From Acanthaster planci (lineage: Eukaryota; Echinodermata; Asteroidea; Valvatida; Acanthasteridae): a stretch of 64,000 nucleotides of DNA. A program made the translations under genes and the position numbers. Positions 42,001 to 54,000 of this stretch are shown here, one piece after another. Every line of letters begins with the position of its first letter. Position 1 is the first letter of the stretch. The stretch lies in the NCBI RefSeq assembly GCF_001949145.1, contig NW_019091396.1, positions 1,503,313 to 1,567,312 of the forward strand, read 5' to 3'. The notes under the pieces were generated by a model. The model had not been told where the DNA came from. It searched no databases and saw nothing but the letters and a program-made list of their open reading frames with translations.

Positions 42001-45000
42001 CAAGGTGGAATCAGCCCAGCCTGATTTTGCCTTCAAGGTTCAGTCAGGAGAGGACACACTAGTGTCTTGTAAACCTCAACCTTGTAGGGGTAAGAGATAT
42101 GTTTATGATAAGCTGCATTTGTCTGAAAGATTTAAAGGGGAAAAAATGGTTTAAAATGTGGTTTATTTTCTGTTTTGTTAGTTCAGTGTTGTTTTAAGGA
42201 TAGATGTTAAGTAAGATCCATTGGTTAATCGCATATATATATGGGATTGTTTAATCTGTCAGGAGTGTATCTAACTAGGTTGACCAGCACACCAGGTGTC
42301 ATTGAACTCAGAGAAGGTAGCCCAACAAACACGATTGAGTTTTCATCCGAGGCCACCAGCTCACCTTTGGGTGGGGGTGTCCAGGGATTTAATCTGTGGC
42401 GCATGGCCGTCTTTGGAAGTAGCCAGCCCACCGGTGAGGGCCCGCGCTACGGCTTCCAATCCCAAGTCCTGGCAGGTTACCATGGAAGTTTGCCTCTCTC
42501 TCACGCTGGAGACCCCATTGACTTCCAGTCCATCAGGGTGGACTTTGATATGACAGGGGTCAGGTGCACCAACATGAAACATTTTTGTACTGAGCTGAGT
42601 AAGGACCCGGCATCCTCCCCAGACTTCCAGCTAATGGCCGTACCAAATGATGAAGTCTTGACCAGCTGCTTTCCCATACCAGCACGAGCATGCACAGGTG
42701 ATGAATCTAGTTTAGTTACATTTGAATGCCGATTAAGTCTTTATGGAAATCCTAATTGATCTCCACTGCCTCATTCAGATATGCAGCATATGTGGAATTT
42801 GTTTTCACTGCGTTGTTGGTGTCTTTTACGTAGGTCTGGTTTTGAGCAGCATGGACTGGACCATGGAAAGTGGCAAGCTGACTAACGACCAAAACCAAGA
42901 TTTCTCCCTCAACGTCCGTGTGGACTCACTGCCGGGCGGTGCACAAGTCTCGGGCAACCGGCTCTGGCGTGTCGGCATCTTTGGTAGTCGAAATGAGGAT
43001 GGCACAGGTGACAGGCTCGGCTACCGGGCTCAGATCTTGGACAGGAGAACAGCCTCTGCCAGTCTCACACCAGGCTCCTACCTGCAAATGAGTGACGTAC
43101 AAGCCGAGTTCGATTTCAGCCGTCTCGGTTGCGATTTGGAATACCAGTACTTCTGTGTGGAGTTTGCCAAAGGGATAAGGGCATACCCTGACTTCAATAT
43201 GAGAGTGGAAGGTCAGAGGTCAAATGCACTGGTGGACTGTAAGATGGTTGAGTGCAAAAAACGTAAGTGCATGAATGTTGTCAACTTACACCTTTCCTTA
43301 CGGTACAAAGTCATAATTGGAACATGTATTTTAGAGAATCTTAAAGCATGTTACGGGTGGCAATGCATTGTTTCATCAGGTGTCATTTCCTAGCAAATTC
43401 CTAGGATGCGGAATATTTGGGTTGTAACAATTAAATTTTCATTTTATTTTTCTCCAACAGCTGTCAAAATTGGAGGAATACAAACCCAGGTTGTTGGAAC
43501 CAATGCACACTTGGTAGAGGGCAACCGCTATAATCGTGTCATGTTCACGCTCATTGCGGCCACTACCCCAGACAGTGGTTCTGTGGAAGGCAACAGGCTG
43601 TGGGCACTAACACTATTTGGCAGTGAGAACCCAACAGGCACGGGCACCCAACTTAACCCCCAGCGGCTGTATACCTTTTCCCGGTACCAAGAGGGGAAAG
43701 CTGCAGTCGGAGGTCAGCCTGTCATGTTTGGCTACGTGGACATTAATTATGACATGACGGGATTAGCGTGTGCTGATGTCAGATTCATTTGCGCCAGGCT
43801 GAGGAAACATGACAATCCAAGCCCTGACTTTGACCTGGTGGCCGTTCCTGACCAAAGTGTTCTAACTGATTGTTTTCAAGTAAAATGTGATGGTAAGGAA
43901 AAGATATATCAGTCATTTTTCGAAACATGAACAACTTAAAAAAAAAAAAGAGTTTAAATTAGGAGATGATATCTTTAAAATTTGAATTGAAATCAAACTT
44001 ACAGATATTTTGCTTATTTTTGTGATATATTCAGGCGTCATTATTGAGGGTACACGTTTAGAACTATCTGGACCCAGTGAATTGGATGTTGGTCTTAATG
44101 ATCTTAACTTTGATGTGACTGTGGTATCCAGTGGCAATGGTGCCGAGGTCAGTGGAAACAACCTATGGCGGGTGGAATTATTCACTGCCAAGAACAGGCA
44201 GGGAACAGAGGAGAAGAACATCCTTGATACCCAGACACTGTCGCCCGAGATGGCTAGCCGGGACCTACGAGCGGGCTCCATCCTGACGTTCAGAAACCTA
44301 GCCGCCCAGGTGGATCGCGACCAGATCCTCTGCCAGGAGGACAACTATCTCTGTGTCAACCTGCATAAGGCAAACCGGCCCTCGCGAGAGTTTACCCTGG
44401 AGGGGGCCTCGCCAGAGGCCCTGGTCCACTGCCGCAAAGTTAGCTGCGCAAAAAAACGTTAGTTTGTGGCATAGGATCAGAGCAGCTACACTTCGTGGCT
44501 CAGCTGGATCTAAATGCCTACTTGGTTGTCTAAACATTGAGCAATGTGGTGAAAGTATGGTTGTGTGATAGCAGTGAACTAACAGTGTCACATGGTGGCT
44601 GAATGCAAGATATTTGTGAGACAGAAGATTTTTTTGCCCCAAATTTCACCGTACTCCTGCTTTATTTGTCGAATTCTGCATGTATTTGTGTGTCCTCCCA
44701 TGTTCATGTGAAATATCATGCCCTGAATCCTATTCTCTTCAAGATAAAAAAGATACCCAGCCCCTCCTTGAGATGAACAAAAGAAATTGGAAGCCAGAGT
44801 CTTGGAAGAGCTTTCCTCTTCTCTGTAGTTTATTCTGTTCTCAAATTGAACATTCTTTGTATTTCCGTTTCCGATTTCCCCTCTCCTGTTGGTGCTTTTT
44901 TACCTCACTTCTACTGTCTGCAGCTCCCAGTAAGTTGGTAAGTCTCTCGCCTAAATACTGTCTTAATTTATCATGCTGAAAATAGTTGGATAAAAAGATT

Positions 45001-48000
45001 CAGGAAAACTAACATCCTTTTGCTTTCGCACATAATGTGAAATATCAAATCTTTCCCTAATCTTTCTGTTCTTTTTGTCCAGAAATTGTGAGCAAAAATT
45101 AGGGTTGCATTTCCATGGTAAAACACAAACTGTTATGTGTAATTTTATTCCTTGGATAACTAATCTCTCTTTTTTTCCCCCCTTTTTACCACTGTTGATA
45201 GGTTGGACAGAAGGGAGACCGGGGACAGAAGGGTGAGCCCGGTGCCCCCTTCGTGGCTGGCAGTGGGGTGAGTTAAAATATGCAAAGAAACTTCAATTTG
45301 TAATGAACTTTTATTCCTCAGGATCGTGAAAGGATTTTTTTGACCTCACTTTCATTTCAAGATGGCTGACACATGAATTTGGTCTGTGCATTTGTCTGAT
45401 AGAACTTTAATTTAAATTATTTCTTTTCTTAATAGATCGGCGGAGGTATCACCGGGCCTCCCGGAGCACCAGGACCCCGTGGTCCAACTGTAAGCTTTAG
45501 TACTTTAATAGTGTATACATGTACATTATAGAAACAATACAAAGACAATTTACTGTAGTTTTGATAAGCTTTTGATTCATCAAACCAAGTTCAATCCAAA
45601 GACGTGGCCAACGTGGTTTTTGGTTGAGCTCGAAGTGGAGAAGTAAGTAACTTCCCCACCCCCTCGCCCTAAAAAAAACCCAAGATTGAGTATTAGCCAC
45701 GGCAGAGTTTAGACACAGATTTTCTGAGAATTTTTTGTCACTTTCATTCAGGGACCACGTGGTGACTCTGGGAATTCAGGACCACAAGGCCCACAGGGAA
45801 TGAAGGTATGTGGTTACAGGTTTTAAGAATCTTTCTTCATTTTTCTGATGCGGTCAAGAGGACTCCTCTGCATTTGTTTTCTGTGTTAAGTTTGTTTAAA
45901 TAATTTACTCCAAAGACGAATTCAGGACATCTCAAAGCGCTTTGATTTAATTCAGCGAGAAAACTTCAACAATGTTGAGTGGCTGTCAGTTTCACACATA
46001 AATTCAATGAGCCTAGTACAGTTAACCAACAAAATAGCGGAGTAAAGAAACACTGAAGTCTTTTCTTGCTCAGGCTTTTATTTCAAGAGAATAAGGAAGG
46101 AGAAAAGCAAAAACTGGATGTCTTCTTCACTGCTCATGATGACAACAAATTTTAATAGTCATTTTCAGTAACGTTGAATCCTATGTCACTGTTAAAAAAA
46201 CTCCTTGATATGTGTTTAATCTTTTGTTCTTTGTCCTGTAGGGAGACCCTGGTGTCAGAGGTATGATTGGCTTGCCTGGACCCCCAGGCAAACCAGGCCC
46301 ACCAGGAAGCCCAGGAACGGTAAGCTCTCTCCAGCATTGTGCAAATGTCGGTCAGTTTAATAGGGAGTCAGGTTGGCGTGGTGGCTCTTTCCTTACCTTC
46401 CACCTCTGGTTCAGGTTCAATTCCTGAATAATTCCACATGTGGATTGGGTTTTCTGTCCCTGTCTGATTTTGTAGGTGTTACACAGAATATTTCTCTGGG
46501 GTTTTCCTCCTGCTTCTTAGGAGTTATTGCTTCACATTGTCTCCTCTCTATAGGTTTCTTCAGGCTTGGAACTACAATGCCTTGGGCACATCTTAGGAAT
46601 CCTTGATTTTATTACAAAAAAATCATAATGAAATGCCTTCAAAAGCTTTTTATTGGCTTTTTTTATAACATCACTTTGGATTTAAGCGTTTTATACTCAT
46701 TTGTAGTTTAATATTATTTTTTGTTCTTTGTTGTTTTTTTTTGTAGATCTCAGCAAGTGCTAATGTTGGACAGCAAGCCTACAAGGGTGTTCTACCTGGT
46801 GGATACCAGTATCCTCAAGCCTCTGTTCAGGTGAGTTAATACAGAAATCTCCCGTTAAAGAGTCATGTTCATTTCTATTCATAAGTGGTGATCATCGGCT
46901 CCTCACCCACCCGGCTCAAGTCTCGAAATGGTTCATCAAATTACTTCCTCCGTTTCAAATGAAATTTCGTGATCTTTTCCAGAAAGTTGATGTCTCTAGC
47001 TTGAATCAGGCTTTCACCTGTATGTCAGCCCTTTGCAGCTGAAAAATAGCACCCTGGCAACATCCCACCTTTTATTAATTAGCAGTCCTTGAAATGTGAG
47101 AATCCCCATGATAATGATGTATGCTTTTGGGCTTCAGGTGAGCTGTTTGGGCAAAATGTAGTGGACCTTTTCTCTGCACAAAGCTAGAAACTTTTTCTCG
47201 TATTTATTTTGCGGAATGGAAATATTTCAGCAAGGAATTCCTGGCAAGAAGAAATTGGCCTAATAAATATATACTATTTGTGTACTCATTTTTTCTTGTT
47301 TTATTTTTAGGGACCCCCTGGTCCACGTGGTCTCCCTGGTTCCCCAGGTCAAAGGGTAAGTTTAAGGAGATCTTTGACAAAAAGTACTATATACAAGATC
47401 TTCTTAAGGATGCTTGAATTGCATTCAAGTCTACCTGTTGTAATTTACACAAGTTATGGTGTGCAATACAGATTCTTCTCTGTTAGTTTCTTATTCATTG
47501 ATAATTAATTATTATTATTGATAATTAATTATCAATGAACAATAATTAAAATCCCTAAAATTGAGAACCCACATGCTTTCTCAACAAGAAATAGGCAAGT
47601 GTGTAAGAAAATTGATTGTATTTCAGCATTTGGGCAACTGAAAGCAAGATGTTATTGTACCTCTGCCACTTCTTTGTTTCAGGGAGCACAAGGAATGATA
47701 GGACCCGCTGGCCCAACTGGAGAACCAGGATCCCCTGTAAGTTGGACGTAGTTTCAGAGATAGTTTAAGAAACCTACTTTTCATGTACAAGTTAAGACAG
47801 TTGTGGGGGACCTTCTTGGTAGGTAGGCTGGCTGGAAATGGCCCACTTGGAGGGCACAAAAAGAAATGGTGGAGACTTATAGGGGCCCCCGTCTTCAAGG
47901 CCGCCTTGCTTTCCTGTTTCCCACCCACTCCCTTCCCTGAGATCCCTGAAAGATCAGACACACAAACACAACTAGATTAAGATATTCTTGGATAGTAAAT

Positions 48001-51000
48001 GATTGTTTGAAAATGATATTCAAGGATTAATTAGCCACGGTTTTTGTGTGTAAATGGTTTTTGCTCCAGTTGCAACTGCTTTGATAGGATACCAGTCATG
48101 AAACATCTTGTATTCTTTTTCTTACTTTCAGGGACCGGCAGGACCTGCTGGACCCCCAGGACCCCCAGGCAGAAATGGAAACGATGTAAGTGAAATGCAG
48201 CTAAACTCTTGATAATGAGGGCTTGTGCATGAGAAAGTCACTTTTTATTGTGATTCTTGGTGGCTCTTGTGCATGTGGGCACATGATGCTAACTGTAACA
48301 TTCTTATACTTGAAGGTGGTATAAAGGCTGTCTCAGAAGAGTAGAAAGAGCAATTTTCAGTTTGCCTGTTCCAGTGCCTTTGAGGTTTTCATGGTCTGTA
48401 ATGTATGTCTGTTTGGTTGTGAAAGGGTGATGATGGCAAAGATGGATCCCCAGGACCTGCTGGACCACCAGGAGGAACAGGAGCACGTGGTGCTCCAGGC
48501 AGACCTGGCAGCCCAGGAATGAAGGGACATGCTGGATTTGCTGGTCTACCCGGAATGAAGGGAGACACAGGCTCAAAGGGAGACCGCGGCGCAGATGGTG
48601 CAACTGGACCCTCCGGAGCCCCAGGACTACCTGGACCAGCTGGACCACAAGGAGAGAGAGGACGCACAGGATCTCAGGGTGAGCAAGGACCAGCCGGAGC
48701 AGATGGCTCACCAGGATCACAGGGACCATCTGGACCACCAGGACCCACCGGTGCTCCCGGCATGCCAGGAATTCAGGGACCCAAGGGAGATGCTGGCAGC
48801 CAAGGAGGCCGCGGACCTCAGGGTGTTCAGGGCGTACGAGGTGAACGTGGATCTGATGGTTCTCCTGGAGCCCCTGGTGCTCCGGGATCCCCAGGACGTG
48901 ATGGCAGCGTTGGAGCTAAAGGACCTGCTGGTGCTGTTGGACCAATGGGAGCGCCAGGCTTCCAGGGACCCACTGGACCCCCAGGACCTGCTGGAGCTGT
49001 AGGAGCCCCAGGTGCTAAGGGAGACCAAGGAGCACCTGGTGCACCAGGTGATCGTGGTGAGGATGGACCCCAAGGGCCTGCTGGTGCGACTGGACCTCAA
49101 GGAGCCCCTGGAGAAGCAGGACAGGATGGACCAAGAGTAAGAGAAATTTCATATTTGCCATGGCATATACCCCGTAGCAATAACACAGGAGAAGTTTAGC
49201 GTTGGCATGGTGTCTTTCATGTTCTTGCCACAATTTTAGTTCCCCACAGTTTATGAGTCATTACTTGAGGGGAAGGGCAATGGCAATGAACCTGTAAATC
49301 CATTGGTAAATGTAATCACTGACAAGACAAAACAAAAGAAAAAGGAACAAAAGATGTGAGTTGCAGGTGCGAGGTGTTGAACTCATTTAGCGATCGAACG
49401 AAATATCTTTTAATTCTTTGTTTTTCACCTTTCCTTTGTCTCAAGGGTGCTCGGGGATCTCCTGGTGCAACTGGCCCCATTGGACCTCCTGGTGAACGTG
49501 TGAGTATCTTATTGATTTTGCATTTTCTTTTGGGGGAGGGATTCGTAAATGAGAAGGCTTACGCTTATTGGAAACACATAATTTACCAGCTGAAAGCTTC
49601 ATCAGAATCTAAGAGTTGTGTGTATGGATACACAAATGCAACATCGACTGAGCATAAAAGGAGGTTAGAATTGTGTCAAAACCTAAAGCGACTCGTAGAC
49701 AAAAAGTCTTTCAAATTCAAATCGATTTCCCATGAAATTGGAATCAGGTTTCTCCTCTCTCTCTTAACTTAAATCGGCTTTCAGATGATATTTAGAAACC
49801 CTTCAAGTAGTGGAAGACTCGATGGAAGGCGTGTGGCACAATTGAACCAATTTTTTTTTGTTTTTTCCCCTTTATCAGGGTGCTGTTGGCCCCATGGGAC
49901 CTGCTGGTGCCCCTGGTGCTCCTGGACCAAAGGTAAGGCCTTGTTCATCTCATCTGGCTATGGCTGCATGAAATGTACATGTACATGTAGGCATTCATGG
50001 GGAGCTGCTGCTGCATCCACTAGCTGGTGGTGTCTATGGGTGTCTGTGTGTTTGTGTTAGCCACAGCCATAGCTTTCAGACAAAGCTAAAGGAATTTCTC
50101 TTTATTCAATTCGGACTCAATTTTCCATGCTCTTTGCAGTTTTTCAAAGATATTTAAGTTACATACACTTGCACATATGATGTCAGGCCTTGAATTCGGT
50201 AATTTTAGGGAAAGTGGCTGTTTGGCCTTGAATCGTGCAAAATTACAGAGGGCATCACTGCTGACAACTAGGGCACAAGGGTATTTTTCCATTTTTTTCT
50301 GAACACTGAAAACACAGAAGTCAATATGTTGTTCTTAAAAACTTTTGACAGTTGGAACTTCACACATGTGCTCACATATTGCGATTATTCTTGATTTCCT
50401 AGCGCATACGTCAATGTGCCCTTTGTACAATGTGTATTTTGTTAAGTGACTTAACTTTTAATACAAATAAGATCTGCCACTCGTACACATACTAGAATGT
50501 GAGTGAATCAATGTAGACATTCATTTCTGCTGCATGGGTGGCGCTTCCTGAAGTATTGACACACTCAAAATTAATGCGTAGTGCATACAGCTATGTACAT
50601 GAACATGTGCAAGTTGTGCAGTATAGTTCTGGTATTCATACATTGCACTTGGGATTGCAAAGCTAAATTCGGTTCGTCAGCCACCCGTGTGTGGCTGATT
50701 TAGTGAAATTTGAAGACATCAATCACGCTTACATGACATCCAAAAAATGCAGTGCCAGTGTGTATTTTAACTGGAATCGAGGCGTATTATGGGGTTAATG
50801 GATGTTTTTGCAAAAAGGGTGCGGACGGTTAAGGTCATAGGGCAGGGCAAAACTGGCTGTGAAGAAGGCAACTTTTTGTCAGTCAAATTGGCTTGTAAGA
50901 AGGGCGATAACACCACTAGCTGTCGTGGCTGTTGTTCAGATCAAGTCCTGTAATGTAATGTCAAAAGCATTCAAGTGATCTTAGCTAGTTTTGGTCGGGC

Positions 51001-54000
51001 ATGAGGTTAGTAGATCTGCAGCAGGCATGGATCAGTGCTTTTGCATGGACTGTTTCTCCTTTGTATTTAAGTTACGTCCACAAAATTCAGTCCATCGTCT
51101 AATTACTGAAGCTTGCTGAATTATGAACATTGACGTGGCTGTCTTCTCTGATTTTAGGGCAACTTGGGAGAGAGAGGCCCACGGGGAGAGCAGGGAGCCA
51201 AGGGTAACGATGTAAGTTCTGTAATATCTATTTTATCAGTTTTGTTGCATTTTGTACCTTTTTTCTAACCCTTATACCACAAATGATGCAGCAGAGTTTG
51301 AGAGTGAAATGGGGGGAATGGTGCTTTTTGGTTGTCGTAGGGAGCCTCAGTCAAGAAATTTGGTCTTATATTCTTGGTTTATGACAGACATTTTTAGTAA
51401 AAAACTTCGGCTTGTCTATTTTCATTTACTTCGAGTTCACTTATTTCGCATTTTAAACAGGGTGAGCCAGGCCGTCCAGGAGAGCCAGGAATAGCAGGAC
51501 CAAGAGTTAGTATCAATGACCTTTTTATCCCATTGAATGCAATAACTTGGAATGATTTTTGGGTGATTGTGAGAATCATGTTTTTTTCTCCTCAAAGCAA
51601 CTTTCAGTCAAAATTGTTATTAAGTGTAACATGATATTTTTCAATCATTTCATTTGTTTTTAATTTCCAAAGGGATTGACCGGTGCCCCAGGAAAGGAGG
51701 GACGCGATGGCAAGCCAGGACCACCCGTTAGTAAAATTTCTCATTATTTATTTGTGGTACTTTATCAAAAGCTTTTGAGATTTTCAGTGCCCGTTACTGT
51801 CCTGGTTCTAGAACCTGGAATTAAGTTAAAGTTTGCACATTTGTTGCAATTAGTTGCATTGTGAGTTGTTCACAGAAAAAACGGTCTGAACGGCCCCTCT
51901 AGAAATCTCTGTTGGTTTCCACATTCATCCTCGATCAACCTGTGCACGTGGGACTGGTCTATAGCTTCCATGCACTTGTGATCATGCAGTCATGTCACTT
52001 GGCAACAGGAAATGGTGGACTGCAGAAGCTCAGTGATTGCCTGTAAAAAGTCAGCACATAGTGGGGGCATCCTGTGAAATGCTGTGAGATTGGCACATTT
52101 ACATGGCACATATGTAGAAACCAGGTACTGTAAAAAGTGTTCGCGATTAAACGGTATACGACGGTTACGTTTAGTTTCAAGGATTTGGTTTGATACCGTT
52201 TCTCGTTCCTCAATACTTTGTTGAATTTTAGGGCCCATCTGGTGATGACGGACGACCAGGAGCCCCAGGTGCCCAGGTATGTTGTTCTATTTGATTTTTG
52301 GTTTTGTCGTACAGCTTTCTTTCAGAACCATAAGTTACTCAGATTGGGCTTTAGCTTGGGGGGGTTGTCTATATTAAATGGCAGGCAGTATTTTAAAAAA
52401 ATCAAAACATATCCAAGGTTTTATTGAAAATATTTTTAAATTGCCTTTGGCTCGAAACATGGCTACTAAGTATTAAAAATTTTAAGACTCAATTTCCTTT
52501 TTTTAATCCTTGCACAGGGACAACGCGGACTTCCAGGCATCCAGGGTCTGCCAGGAACTACTGGTTCACCAGTAAGTTAAACTCTCAAGTCTGTTCTGTT
52601 TTCCGTAACAGCTTTGAGCGTACAACTTTCAGTTTAATGAGCAGCTGCTCTACCAATAACTTATTATACCACATTGGGTATAACCATTCAACAGCTCTTG
52701 GTAGGAGGGAACAAACAGTTTAAGCAAAATTATGCACAAGTGTTTGGAAAATGTGACTTTTAGTTTTGCAGCTGCTGAAAGTGTCAACGTGTTGCATATG
52801 TATAGGGGGTGTCAACATGTTGCATATGCATAGGAGGGTCAACATGTTGCACATGCATAGAGGGTCAAGAGGTTGCTACCATTTGAAATTTGGAAATTTT
52901 TTTCTTAATGACAATTTTTCTTTCCAATTTGCCAGGGTGACCGTGGAGCTGATGGTGCACCAGGACCCCAGGGAGCTCAAGGAGCCACAGTAAGTGCAAA
53001 GTTTGAATGCCCTACTACCATTTTTCCCTTGCCGTGCATCCCTTAGCAAAGGCTAGCTACGCCACCCGTACCACCGTTCCAACTAAAATGCACAAGCCTC
53101 TCTTCAGTATCGCAAAAGAGGTATCACGAAAGAGGATTTTTTGTACAACTTCCCACTTCCCAGTCATCACATTTCATTAAGTGGACTGAATAGTCCTGTA
53201 TAAGCGGACAAATGATGGTGAATTGACCAGTGAAAAATGTGATCTCACTTGTATTAGACATGTTTAATAGCTAGCAGTATTGCCTTACATGGAACTGTTG
53301 CCTGTTTGATAAAGTGTTTTCTTAATACCAGGGTGAACCGGGCAAACAAGGAAACCCTGGACCTGCTGGACCAGCTGGCGCAACTGGTGCCACTGGAGAT
53401 AGAGGACCAGCTGGTGCACAAGGACCCGCTGGACCAATGGTATGTTGAGCTTGCTTTGTTGAATCCTCGAGGGAAATAGTTTCCACTCACATAATGTCCT
53501 TTGAATTTCTACCGGCATACTGTCCTTTCAAAATATGTATTTAGCTATTTTTGTGTTAATGTGTATAGTGCATATATGCGTTTGTCAGCTGATGTACAAT
53601 TTACCCAAAGAATTCACCATAAGCTGTTTTTCATTTATAAGGTAATTATTTTTTAAACAAATGTGTAACATGTATGCGTTCTTTGAATGCTAAATTCCAT
53701 TTTTTTTGGCACACGGTGAAATTTTGTTAAGGTTTTGTGAACGATTTTCAAACTTTTTTGTTTCAATTGTTACGTAGGGCCCACCTGGACCAACTGGAGT
53801 TCCAGGTGATGCAGGACCTGCAGGAGATGTTGGAGCACCAGGAGACTCTGGACCAGCTGGACCTATTGGACCACGAGTAAGTAACTGTCCTATCTGACAC
53901 CTTTTTTGAAAGGGCATTTGACTAGCCCAATCCCCTCAAAAAAGAGCATTTTTCTCGTTAACCAATTTCCCCACATTTGCAATTTTCCCATCTTTTCTGG

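Noticed and set aside
44680-44979. 99-codon + strand frame covering the microexon region
   Set aside because: Mostly intron; only 44924-44937 is bounded by good splice sites with the required phase.
48595-49002. Second + frame open through the large helix exon
   Set aside because: A +1 frame shadow of Gly-X-Y codons (Asp/Leu/Gln rich); the phase 0 frame is fixed by flanking exons.
48304-49233. Long - strand open frames opposite the helix exon
   Set aside because: Shadows produced by the GGN-CCN codon bias of collagen; the Pro/Gly-rich patterns have no independent support. The same applies to antisense frames at 54179-54894 and 57429-57828.
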